64,000 nt of DNA from contig OZ005609.1 in NCBI GenBank assembly GCA_963930655.1, positions 21,277,001 to 21,341,000 on the forward strand. Reading direction: 5' to 3'. The notes beneath the pieces are model-generated. The model was not told the DNA's origin and ran no database searches. It worked only from the letters and a program-made list of their open reading frames with translations. The stretch's first letter is position 1. Every line of letters starts with the position of its first letter. The translations under genes and the position numbers were made by a program. Positions 25,243-38,500 of the stretch are shown one piece after another. Source of the DNA: Myrica gale (Eukaryota > Streptophyta > Magnoliopsida > Fagales > Myricaceae).

Positions 25243-26525
25243 GGTAATTAAAGTGTGAACCGTATATACTGTGTTCATTGGATCGACAGGAAAGTGGAGG
25301 GATATATATCCTCTTCCCATCTTATTACGCGCGGGAGTTTTCTTTGACTTTGAGTGATTGGCTAGAATAAGAAGATGAATAGGTGAAGTGCGTTAAATGC
25401 CGTTCCGAATCAAAAGTAAAGGACTCGAAAAGAGGTGAAGTGCATTTAATGCCGTTCCGAATCATCCGAACAAAAGTAAAGGACTCGGAAAGAGGTGATA
25501 ATAGGCTGCAAATATTTGGTTAACATCATCAATATTTGGTATGTGTAATTCAATCTTACGGTAATTGAACGCGACACTGATTAGTTAGCAAATCTATTTC
25601 TTCTGATCTTTAATGGGATGCATGCCTGACTGAGTTCTCACTTCTGCGGTTCATGGGTGTTCGTAGGACAAACTGTCCCACATAATTGGCTTGCAGGTTT
25701 TTGTTTTGTTCTTTTTTCTCTGCACAAAGCAAGGGTTGGAGTTAAACTGGATCGTGGAGTTTACGGCCACTCCTTTATTTTTCCGGTCATTGTCACTTCA
25801 AGTTGAGTTGGCATGAAGTCTTCCAGTTTTTCTGGGAAGGACTCCCTCCTTCGAACCGATAGATCTAGACAAACAGTGGCATTCATGCAATACACCACAA
25901 CCGCAGGCCTAATCATCTAATATTTTGATCTCCAAACCGACTATAAAGTGTCTCTCAGTTCAAAACTGCACCTACCAAGAGCCAATGTCACATGTGTGGC
26001 CATGCACAACCAGAGAAAGCAAAAGCTTGTGGACAACAAAACCCATCTCTCTGTCGCCCGTCAGAACCACTCAGACCCACATGAGGTAATATTCACAGTC
26101 TAGCTAAACTCCAAAACTCAAGTCTTCCAGAACTAAGTTGTGTTTTCGTCCCTTTATTCTCATTTATCTTTACATGGTAAATGTTTCATGGATGGTACTC
26201 ATATTTAATGCTTTGCATTTTTTTTATCAGTATTTAAGGCTTTGCATTTAGCTTCGACATATTTGCTGATAGATAAGCACTCCAGGAAAACATGAGCTAG
26301 CAGTTACCATTCTGGTTTTATACCCAGTTTTGCAACTTTGAATTGCGTATCTAGACATAATAGGCGAGCGTTTCATTAAGAGCAATTTAAGGAACTCTTT
26401 TACCGAAAATTTTACTTTATTTAAGATCTTCTTACGTGCGCTTCTTGTTGAAGAGAGAAGAGAAGTCTTTCAGTTGGTGAATATTGAAACAGAATCTAAT
26501 TATACTGCCATTGCTTGTAGTGGCT
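25243..26525. other. Spacer and promoter region upstream of PES
   Basis: A tandem duplication lies at 25381-25493: a first unit of 52 bp and a second of about 60 bp with an 8-bp insertion; shared words are AGGTGAAGTGC and GCCGTTCCGAATCA. The rest is presumably the PES promoter and 5' UTR. No further gene seen. Confidence 0.5.
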
Positions 26526-29500
26526 ATGGCATCAGTTCTGGGTTCCAGGGTACTGTCCTGTTTTGCGTCAAATTTGGATATCAAGCATCGGAGTCGACTG
26601 CAAGTTAGGAGTTTAGGTGATTCTTACTTGACAGTGTTGTCTTCCGATTCAATGGTGAATGGAACTTCTACAGGTGGGGGAAGAGAGAGAACTAGGACTT
26701 CAACGGATCAAGGAAACGGGTGGTTAAGCTCTAAAGTTGAGGAGAAGAAGAGGGTAGAGGATAATGTTTTGAAGACATTGGAACCGTTGTGGGATGATGG
26801 CTATGGGACTCAGACTGTTCGGGATTACTTTGACATGGCAACGGACATTGTTAAGCCTGATGGCGGGCCACCAAGGTGGTTTTGCCCTGTTGTTTGTGGG
26901 TGCCCTTTGAAGGATTCTCCCATTCTTCTGTTTTTGCCCGGTAATTGATATCTGGTTGACTAACTCAAAGATGCCTTTTGACCTTGTTTTTTTTTTTAGA
27001 GTTTAAGACACGAGTAGATTGCTATATTTCACCAATTCGTTTTGATTAAAGGATTTTGTTTCTTGATGTTTAATGTGTAATTTGGTTGATTGAAACTTTA
27101 TAGATATTGTTGTCAATTTTTGGAATTTTATGTTGCACGATGCTGAAGGTGTTTTGTTATTTGACATATCCAGGAATGGATGGGACTGGGTTGGGACTTG
27201 TTTTGCACCATAAAGCTCTCGGGAAGTAAGTCCCAGTTCCTCATCTCTATCAGAAATGTGAACGTTCCCATGTTTTGGAATGACACCTTGGCTTTGATAA
27301 ATTAAATGGTGACAATAAAAGTTATCTGAAAATTCATGAATAGGAGATAAATGCTCTTACATCTCAAAACTGAGAAAGTAAGAGATCTTGGATGCTGATC
27401 CTATTGTACTTCAGAATAACCCAAGTCCATTTTCTAGCTTGTGGTGGTGGTTTCTGGCTAAAAATTCACTTAGGAAGGTTTTAGCTTTTGAATCTCCATC
27501 CAATTTTGTGCATAATAGTATGGCAGTCCTTTCATTTTTCTTTTTGTTGTTTCTTTATTTTGCTTTTGCACGTGTATTACTTCAGTAAACATTGGGGAAG
27601 AGTTATCTTTTGCTTGCGGTAGCATACAGTATCCAGTCTTGAAGGTTTCTTCTCCTGGTTAGGATAACCCCAGGTTCCTTGAAACTTATGTTATGTTCTT
27701 GCAATTTGTTGGAAGATTTACTAGCAACAATTTCTAAGACTGACTTCATTTCAGGGCTTTTGAAGTTTGGTGCCTGCATATTCCTGTTCATGATCGAACA
27801 CCATTTGAAGGTCTTATTATTTTCTATATATCGTAATCTGTATGGATATATTACATAGTTAGGTTCAAATTACGCCTGCTATCCTACATCTTCAAAAATT
27901 ACACACTCAATAACTTTATAAAGATAATTTTTTGTCAATGCAACAGTTGGGTTACATATTCTATATATGCTCGGTGTCCATGACAAACTTGATATTTACT
28001 GGAGGTTTTTACAATACAGTCCCTTTCATTGTGTGTTCAATATATTCTGAAACCATGATAACTTAAGATCGTTAAAAACTTATAGATAACATGGTTCATA
28101 ATCTTCCATCATCGTAATATCTAACTGAGTGTGACAGGTATCAGGATTTAATCCGAGGGTCGGATAAAATACTTAGCCAAAACAGATATTGATTGTTTTA
28201 AGTCAATCAAAGTTGCATCACTTCTCTCCAACCCTATATATATACAAATATATGTTGTGCGATGAGTGAAGACCCACATGTACATATTGATTTTATTTTT
28301 TGTCATTTAGTTATTGATATCAATGTTTCTTCCCTATCTTCCTTATAAAGTTCATATTGAATCATTGACACTTTGAAATGGTAGATAAATTTGTAGTTCT
28401 TGGTAGTTATTTGGTTATAAAATGCGATTGTACCTTTATAAAGCTACTTCATTAGGTTCTAAAGGTGCGTTTAAATGGATATTTTTCATTTTTCTTTGCA
28501 CCCTTTATATATTAAACTGTCTAGTCTATTTAGTTGTTTATTCAGGTATTTGAGTTTGTCTTTTTACTAAAGCATGTTAGTTGTATTCCTGTCATGGTCT
28601 ATGGCCATTTTAACAAAATTTACAATGGAATATACTTTTTTAAAATTGTGAGCTTTTATGATATATTGAGGAAAAGTTGTTTGGTTATCTGAGTAAGTGA
28701 TACTTCCTTGGCCTTAAACTAGATGGTGTGGCTTGAAATGAAACGTTTATTTACAGAAAGGTAAAAATGTAGTGGCATTCCCGTGGTAGTCTATTCTAAA
28801 AATCTTGTTTACATAATGGAATAATTGATGCTAATATAAGGAATTGACGAAGTATGAGATTACACTTCAGAGAAGTTTTACATTGTTTCATACAACCCAA
28901 ACAGAAAATTATTTAATCTATTTTGTGATAGTGTAGTAACTACTTAAGGTCAAATTTCTAGGGGTTATTCATACCCTCAACATATGTTTGTGTTAAATTA
29001 ACTTCCTCGAACACAAAGGGTTCGTTTGTCAAGTATTACTTCACTTGCCTGTGTACTCCCAATTTCCAAACCCTAACAGAGCAGTATTTCCCTAGTGAAC
29101 GTGATGTGTCTCTATTCCTTGTACATGTCCTATTGGATTTGTATTATCTGTTTACTTATACCAACCCATAACTATAGTTTTGCAATTTCATGCATGAAGG
29201 TCTGGTTAAACTTGTTGAAGAAACTGTCAGAAAGGAGCATGCTTTATCACCAAATAGGCCAATTTATTTGTTGGGGGATTCCTTTGGAGGATGCCTAGCG
29301 CTTGCGGTTGCCTCTCGTAGTCCTTCCATTGATCTAGTCCTTATATTGTCCAATCCAGGTTAGATTCTGATATGCATATTTTGTTTTTGTGAAAAAGGAT
29401 GTACATAATCTTCTTATATTTCTCATTGATGATTGATGTTAATCCTTGGAGAAACTCTGACCTTTTGGCATTTCATTTAGCCACATCATTTGGCAGGTCT

Positions 29501-32500
29501 CAGCTGCAACCATTGTTTCCCATCTTGGAGGCCATGCCTGATGGACTCCATAGTGCAGTTCCCTATCTTCTTAGCTCAATCATGGGTACTTGATCTGTTA
29601 CCTTCAAGTCTAGTTGTGGGATAATGTAGAAAAACGGGGTTACTCATTGCCAATTTAACAGTTTTTTTGTGCATGTGGTCCTGGGATATGACTCATACTG
29701 TGTCACCTGTCAGTAGGTCTATGATGTGATCTTTGGTTTTGGTGGGGTGTGCCTCCCCAAAACCCCCGACAAATCAGCAGATTTTTTTTCCTTCAGCAAA
29801 AGCAGTAATTCTTTTTAAGATTTTCCTAAACTTCTTGCATTTTGCCCCCGCCCCCCTAAATCCTATCCTAGCTTTGTTCCAGTCCTATGTATTATGAGCT
29901 TACACATTGTGCAGCCCAAGCCCGCCCCACCCACCTATTTCTGATATCAGGGGATCAAGTGAAAAATTCTGATGTTTCCTTCTTTCTTTCTTTCTTCTTC
30001 TTTTCTTTAAATTGTCATGGCATCAGGTGATCCAGTGAAAATGGCAATGGTCAATGTAGAAAGTAAGCTTCCACCTGGGAAAATATTTGAGCAGCTGTCT
30101 CTTAGCCTCACTTCATTGCTTCCATATCTTTCTGTAAGAAATGCTTGCATTAATCTTGCCTTTATTGTCTTTGATAAGTTAATGTTTCTTTTCTTCTGCT
30201 CATACTTTCCATTATTTTCAGCTGCGTTGCAAATTCTGTCGTTATTTGTAGTTCTTTGTTTAGTTATCCTTCCTTTATTTGCGATTTACAGAAGTTCCTT
30301 GCTTTAGCATTTTTAGGGGCACAGAAATAGATTATCTTTCTTGTAACCTAATTATATATCTTCACAGGATAGATGTGTTGGAAAAAACCATGGGTTGCAT
30401 TCGGCAAATGTCTGTTTACTGGGAAACAATCCTAACTTTTGTGTTGCGTCCTAATTAATAAATATCCATAACTCTGAAAGATTGTAAACTGAGACACTGA
30501 GACAAGTTCATTTTCATTTCTTGGAGAGGCTTACCAGTTGCACTGAGTCCTAATTAATAAATATCCATAACTCTGAAAGATTGTGTACTGAGATAAGTTC
30601 ATTTTGATTTGCTGGAGTGTCTTATTTGTGTCCAGGTTGAAGTTAAACACTTTGTCTTACACCTACAAAAAGATAGGGGTAGATGGTGTCTTACTCATCT
30701 CTTTTGCCTTAAAAGTCTTTTTTGCTTCAAACAGAATTAATTTTTGTTTCCTTAAGTAGTCCAATTAATGTTCATTTGGTTTTAGGCTGTGTTCTGTCAA
30801 TATGGCTTTTATTTTCCTCCATTTTGTTTTCAGGGTTTTGCTGATATTATACCGAAGGACACGCTTCTTTGGAAGCTGAAGCTGCTTAAATCAGCTTCTG
30901 CATATGCTAATTCCCGTCTCCATGCTGTTAAAGCTGAAGTTCTTGTCCTCTCAAGGTTTCTTCTGTCTAGGTTTTAAGTAATTAGTAGCTAGGTTTTTAC
31001 ATATGTGATATGTGGACTAAGTTACTCTCAACTCAGTAAAAAACCCAATGGAATATTAAGACTGCTAATATATTCGCATCCCAGTGGCAAGGATAACATG
31101 CTTCCTAGTGGAGATGAAGCCCAAAGACTTAAGAACACACTACGAAATTGTGTAGTCCGTCACTTCAAGGACAATGGGCATACCCTTTTATTGGTAAGTG
31201 AGAATATATACATCTGTCGTGTGATGTCATGGGGCTGCTCCGTACTTGTTTATTAGCTCTCTTTATTGCTTTCATGACAATGTATCTTCTGCTGAGGTCA
31301 TGGTTTCAAAGGAATGTTATTGACTTCTTTTAGATGCTTTCAATCCTACTGATTAGTTATTTACTTCAGTTGAGTTCATTTATGATCACTTAAACAACCA
31401 GATCCAATCCCGGTCAACTAACTTCCATTTTAATCTCTACTGTCTTCATGTTGTCTGTCGAAATAATGGCTAGCTATACTTCTTCCTTGTGACTATAAGG
31501 TTCCGGCATGGAATTGCTGCATACTTCAAATTATGTGGATATGATGCAATATGTATTTGGTCTCTAGACTTTTCTATTAATTGTAGGGCATTATGTTATT
31601 AATTAATGCATTCCAATATTCTTAGAATCTAAGCCGATATTTAAATGTTGAGGCTTCCTAAAATATATGCTTGAGGTAGAATCTCCATTTACATACTATT
31701 CCCATTATGTTTTTGTTTTGTTTAAAGATTGACACACTACTCAAAGGTTAGCCATATCAAAAAGATGGCCCTTGTATAAGCTGTTGCCTGTAGTGTAACA
31801 TCAGATGGTAGTCAGACTGGTTGCTCCCATGCTAAACATAAATTTAACAGTCCGCACGTTATGTTGGAAAACCCCGTATTAAAACCTGAAGCTACAAGAA
31901 AGTGGTGTCAACAGTGCATATCAAGCACATACTTGACACTCAAATTTCTCTTTTTTTTTTTTTTTTGATAAGTAAGCCAATCTTATTAAAATAAAAACAC
32001 AAATACAAAGCCCCAGATTCAACAGTACAAAAGACTATACTGAAGACACCCAAACACAAACAAAAGAAAAAAAAGCCCTTCCACCTCAACACATCTTTTT
32101 TGTTATTGATTAATCATTTAATCAATAACAATGCCCGCCCTTCGTTCTTATTTTTCCTAGCAATCGAAGAACCTTCATAGTTGATCGAAGAGTTCAAACC
32201 CTTCAATTCCCGAACCAACTTTTTCCCTGATTTTGCAGGCTTTTTTAAACTACTCTGCACCCTATCTTTTTCCAACGCAACAAAAAGCTCCCTCAGCTCC
32301 TTCTCATGACCCTCACACGACACCCCAACCAAATGCCTAAAGGAAGGGACCATGTCTAAGACCCAATCCGAACCACCTAATTCCTTAGATCCCTCCATTT
32401 TGTCACTAGGGAAACAGACTGCCAAGGGGTCCACATTCACCACTTCCTTCTCGGAATCTCCCAAAAACTCTCCAACTTCCAACTCTGCATTTGAGCTCTC

Positions 32501-35500
32501 AACACTAACCAAACCTCTTTGGGACATCCCAACCGCTAGATCGGCCTCTTCTGTCGTCGAAAAACCGATACTCGGCGTCTCCAACAGTCCAGAAGCATTT
32601 CGGGTCATCTCCGGCGCCGGCAAGTCGCCGGAAGTCATCTCTGACACCTCCCCCATCGGCAGACCTCTCTGGGACATCCCATCAGCTAGATCGGCCTCTT
32701 CTGTACTCGAAAATCCTATACTCGGCGTCTCCAACAGTCCAGAAGCATTTTGGGTCATCTCCGGCGCCGGCAAGTCGCCGGAAGTCATCTCTGACACCCC
32801 AGATAGGATCGCCGGAGGCACTCCTATCGCCGGCGTGGCGCTTTGGCCAACCTCCGAGCTCCGATGATGGAGATCTGAGCTTGGAGGTTGGCGTCGGATG
32901 GGTTCATGCGTCGGATGAGTCGGGTGGGTTGGGTGAGTCGAGTGGGTCTCAAAACCAACCAAGCTTTCGGGTCCATGGGTCGGGTGGGCCGGCCAGTCCT
33001 CAGGCCCACTCGACTTCCCCTTCTCCTTGCAGCCCAAAATCTCTTCTAACTGACCATGAAATGGGCCCGAGCCCAATCCGGATTTCCCTCCCGATATATT
33101 GGCCAAGCCCTCACTATTTTGGCTCCCCATTTTTAAACCACACGTTGTGCAGCTTAAGCCCCTCCAAGGCCCATCGTCAAACCCTAACGCCACTTTCCTC
33201 TTCTTCACCAATCCTATCAAGCCGTCCACCTCATCCTTTAGCTTCAGTAACTGCTGCCACACCACATTCTCAAACCCAGCCGCCGAACCAGAAGACTCAA
33301 CGCAAAACTCCTTCCTCCCCACCGTTTCCATCCTCTTCTCCGGTGTACTTGACCTCGCCATATCTGCAAAAGAAATTCCTTCCTTGATCGAAGCAACCGC
33401 ACGCACGACCCTCTTACTTCGAAGTACGTTGATGGCTGATAGAAGCTCCTCACAAATGTTACCAAAGGACTGCCACCCACCACCTGACTTCCCCTCCGGT
33501 ATCATCACTACCCCACGACGTCGTCGCTCCCCGAACTCAAACAGAGCCATGTACCTTCCACTTTTGTTTGACCTCCTCTGAGCAAGGAATGCACGCGAGG
33601 ATTCGTTGAATCTCTCGGGAAAATCCTTAGAATCCAGTTTTCCAAAGAGATTCGACAACCAAAGCACCACATCCCTTCCAAAACGAATGAAACTCTGCAA
33701 ATTCCTATTTTTCTCAGTCAATGTAACCACCCCAAACGAGCTCACAGAGAACTGAAAAATCTTAGCTTCAATAACTAGACTACGGAAAAACGCCATGAAT
33801 CTAAGAAAAAAGAACAGATCTCGGCTCCAGAAGCTGTGCCGAGATAGGAGAGGGGGCGGGAGGAGCCCCCCGCCGCTGGAGAAAAATGAAGGGAAAGAGG
33901 GTTAGGCGAAAACCCTAGAGGTGTTCTAGAGATAAGGCAGAGCCTCTCTCTCTAAAACATTTCTAGAGTATATAGCTCTTATCATAGTAGTATTTTAAGA
34001 ATTCTAAAAATAGTAAATTTCTCTTTTAATTGTATGTATAATTATGTGCTTCATTATGATAAACAACTATATGATCAAACCCATTAGGCCACTTACAGTT
34101 GTTGGCCCACCATTTTATACGTTATGTGGAACAATGATGCACTTGATCATATTCTTCATTTTAGAGAATACGTAAGCTTGTTTTATGTTTGATTTTGGGA
34201 TGACAAACTGACTGCAACCTTTACTTTCATGGTGCAGGAGGATGGAATTGGCTTGATGACGGTTATTAAGGGTACTTGCAAATACCGTCGTTCAAGGAGG
34301 CATGATTTTGTCTCGGATTTTCTCCCTCCGAGTATGACAGAACTCAAATATGTCAGTGACCAAGTATTTGGGTAATGCGTTTGGCCATCAACTTTTTTCC
34401 TTCTTTTTTTCCAGCTCATCGTAATTCACTAGTTGCTAGCTCAATCTAAAGCATGTCTGGGCTTTAAGTCTTACGATTAAGCTTAGGCTGAGCTACGTGA
34501 AAATGTGGCCTGTTCAATGGTGACTTGTACTCGCATACTTCATTGTCACAAGTAACACTGTTTTATAGTTTCAATTAAGGGACAGTTAAGATCGAGTTAT
34601 GGTGCAGTTCTGTAGAAAACAAGACGGCCATAGCCTAATATTCCTCTGTGTATCACTTTACTTCCAACACTTCTGCCCAGAAAGGCAGCAAAATAAAATC
34701 TAGGGTTAAATACACTTTGCCCCCTTATCTTTGTGGGTATTTACACATTGCACCCCGATGTATTATGTTTGAGACATTAGACCCATAAAATTACACATTT
34801 TTTCAATTTGGACCTTGTACCTTGATTGGCCGTTAATTTAGACAGATTTCTCAAAACATGCCTCTCACGTTTACACATTGGCCCCTATCTTTGGGGTAGT
34901 TACACATTGCCCCCCTTATCTTTGGGGGTATTTACACATCTCACTTAGGGTCCGTCTAAATTGTCTCCCAATTACAGTAAAGGGTCTAAATTGAAAAAAT
35001 GTGTAATTTTATGAGTCCAATGTCTCAAAAATAATACATCATGGTGCAATGTATAAATACTCCCAAAGATGAGGGGGGAAAATTGTATTTAACCCTAAAT
35101 CTAAGGGGGGTCAAACTGGACTGAGATTTATTTTGGGGGGCACTAGTGATAACAAAGCTCCTAAACTCTTTTTTTTTTCAAATTTTTTGGAGCCAAATGA
35201 CCAGAACCTCCACCCCCCTTCTTTTGCTACCTCCAGCTTGTTTCTCTTTTTTGTTTAAAAGAGAGGGAGGGGAGTCCCCCGCCCTGGTCTCCCTCTAGCT
35301 TTGTCACTGATTCCACCACTATTTAACCTACAACCTCATACCCTCACCAACGCATAGAATTGAATGTTTTGCCATTTGGCCGCATGCAATCTCCTTCAAG
35401 ATCGTTTCTCTAGTGTAAAGATTTAATCTGAAGTTATTCTCTAAGTTTCTGAAGTATCCCTTTCCTGAACTTTGAAGTGAGATAAAAATATTTGTCAGAC

Positions 35501-38500
35501 ATAACATAAAACTTCTAGTCTCTGCAACATCTTTCTTCATCTTTGTATGTTTGTATGAATAAGGCACATTCTTTCAAGATGCAGCTGTTAAAAAAATAAG
35601 TCATTATGTTGCTTGTTCCAATCTTATAACATGACATCTGACCCATGACCTGTAAAGAAAAAGTCCTTGTGTTTTTTTTTTCTTATTTATGCTCTAATAC
35701 CTTGCTCTATATTTTTACATTTAAACGTTTTCATAGTTATATGTTGTAGTTATGACTTTAAAGTACTGTGTGAACTTTACCTATGAAATCCTAAGATTTA
35801 GGCAACTCAAGAAGGAGTGAATTAAAGTTTTAAAACTTTTAAAAAAAATTTCCCCAAAAATGTGTTTGCTAGAAAACTAATATAATAACTAAATTAGCAC
35901 AAGATAAAGCAAGGATATCACAAAGTAAATGCAAGTGTTATATGTGAAGAGAGTAGGGTTAGAGAGCAAACACAAGATTTTTAGATGGTCCGGCAACCCC
36001 TCAAGCTTCTCCACAAGCCTTCAGGATTTTCACTAACTTTCCTTTAATTCCAAATGACTTTTACACAAGTTTGAGATACCTCACTCAAGCTCCAATCTAA
36101 GCTAGAGATATCCTCTCTCTTAGCTTCTTCTTTTGGTGAACAACTCTCAACAAAAGGAACCGGTATCTATGACAGTTGACTTCGTAATGGAATCTGGAAT
36201 TTTAAATTCAAAAATATTCATAACTGAAATGCTTATACCGGTGGATCCGATACCAGTTACCGTCGACAGTGTAACAAACTTTTAAAATTAATTCTCGAAT
36301 ATTTTTGAACGTTGTAATACCTGTCAACCAAACTTAATCCGATACTGAATCTGCATAAAACAGAGGCTCAAAAACTTAGAGTTGAAAAGCAGTTGCATCT
36401 AGTAAGATAAATGGAGGCAACTTGTTCTACTTACCATTAATCCGGTTATAACATAGATGAGTAAAATTTGGTCCCTTTTCAGTTGTATCCGGTGTGCAAC
36501 CGGATAAATATAAGTTGCACCTTCCAACTATGCGAGTCTTATCACTTTGCACCTCAAACTATTATTTTTGTTATATTGCACCCACCAATTATTAGTTTTA
36601 GATATTTTGTATCATCCGTTAAAATTTTTCAGAAATTTAAACGGAAAATAATTTTTTACGCATTAAATTTTCTGTCAATTTTAAAGAGGGGGCAAAGTGA
36701 TTGAAATCAATAATACAATGTGACAAAAACAATAGTTTGGGATGCAAAATGTCCTCATAGTTAGGGGTACAGAATGTTTGTCTTCATTTATTTATGATGT
36801 CAAAATTTTGTGTATAGAGTTCTTTTAAAATGGTATACTATCAGAACAATCATTGTTTTCCAAGTGTTGTTTGACAATAATTTATTCGCATAATCAACTT
36901 GTTTTCATTGGTTTACCAGAGATATATGACGCTTGATGTGTCGTGGAAGATGGTGTATTATAGAGAAACATTTATACCCAAATCTCATTTTGGAAAAAGC
37001 AATTCATTCTAATACTCTTCTCCTTCAAATGTCTTATCTTTACAAAAGAGTAGCTGAAGTTCAAGACCAAATTTAGCACATGCACCATCATCTGACGTCT
37101 GTTTATGGTGTTAATTCCATATTTGTGTATCATTACCCCCATGCTCATCAATTTACTTTGTTATGATCATATGATTCCCTGAAATGGAAGATCTTAACGG
37201 AAAAAATAAAGTTCCTACATGGTTGCCAGTGAATCCATATATTTTACAGTCAACTTTTGCATCGGCAATATGGATTAGTTTTGAAAAGAACAAATCTTAG
37301 TTCAAGCCCCAATTGGCCAGCCTGCAGCCTAGCTAGTTCGCATCATCCTACACTTTTGTTTGGGATTTTGTTGACCTCCAGCCTGAATCAGCCTTTCTTA
37401 AGTTGCATCCAATCATGCAGTGGTGGTAATCAGGTTGAAGCTTGACATTACAATTGCATAAATTGGCAGGATATTGCGGTTTGCTTCTGGTTCCATAATG
37501 TTCTCAACTTTGGGAGATGGAAAGATAGTGAAAGGTCTTGCCGGGGTACCATCTGAAGGTCCTGTGTTATTTGTTGGTTATCACATGTTGATGGGACTTG
37601 AACTCTTTCCACTTGTTGAACGATTTTTGAGCGAGAAAAATATTATGGTTCGTGGTTTAGCTCATCCAAATTTGTTTTTGAGGACCTTTGAGGGTTCATC
37701 TTCTGAATTTTTTGTGGGAGATTGGGTCAAAGTGTTTGGTGGACTACCTGTCACAGCAAGCAATCTTTTCAAATTGCTTTCAGAAAAATCACATGTGCTT
37801 CTTTATCCTGGTGGTGCACGTGAGGCTCTGCATTACAAGGTGTGTCAAGGTCCGAGTGTCATTTCGCTTACTTTCTGCCTGATACATAAAGACCACATGA
37901 TGCTTTGAAGTGATCAACTTTGATGGACCTGAATCTCCTTGTTCCTTATTTACTTCCAACCCCATATACATAAAAGGGTAAAAATAGTATAAGGTTGCCT
38001 CGAACAGCAAATACACCGAATAACGTTGTTGTGATAATGTCTCTAGTTACTTGTGAACGTTAAACCTTTTCAATAGAGGAAAATCTTTGAACTTCTGTTG
38101 CACAAAATTTTCTTTAGGTCTTTCTTCGTTTTCATATTTCGTGTCAGAATGGGGTTAAGAAGTGACTAGATTACCTTGTTGCCCTTATCCTTGCCATTGC
38201 TTAGACTGTTGTATATCTTTCAAAACTTACTTTGCCAGAGTTAATGGTGTTTCCATCTTGTTCAGGGAGAAGAATACAAGTTATTTTGGCCTGATCAGCC
38301 AGAATTTGTGAGAATGGCCGCCCGGTTTGGAGCCAAAATTGTACCATTTGGAGTTGTCGGAGAAGATGATATAGCAGAAGTAAGCTTGTGCTTTTGTTCT
38401 TATCAACAAGTCTTGTAATCTTTGCATGAGAGCTTTTTCTGAAAGTGAAAAAGTAATGTGGTTGCCATCTTATGTTTTACTTGAGCTTCTTTATCATCCA

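Larger units (their letters stand above)
31951..33955 (-). mobile_element. LINE derivative carrying only ORF1, inside PES intron 8
   Basis: A T16 run (31951-31966) on the + strand is the poly(A) tail of a minus-strand element. Upstream on the minus strand are a ~150-bp 3' region and then one long ORF (see separate entry). No endonuclease or reverse transcriptase sequence lies between the ORF1 stop and the tail. The element is thus either internally deleted or an ORF1-only LINE family. The 5' border near 33955 is approximate; a target duplication is not certain (candidate words ATTTCTC / ATTTCTA). Confidence 0.75.

Noticed and set aside
26484..26525. PES start at the upstream in-frame TTG
   Set aside because: The ATG at 26526 gives the typical PES N-terminus; a TTG start is not expected in a plant nuclear gene.
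32114..33796. 560-aa ORF as an independent host gene nested in PES
   Set aside because: Its N-terminal layout matches LINE ORF1 and the element ends in a poly(A) tail on the same strand, so it is a retrotransposon ORF.
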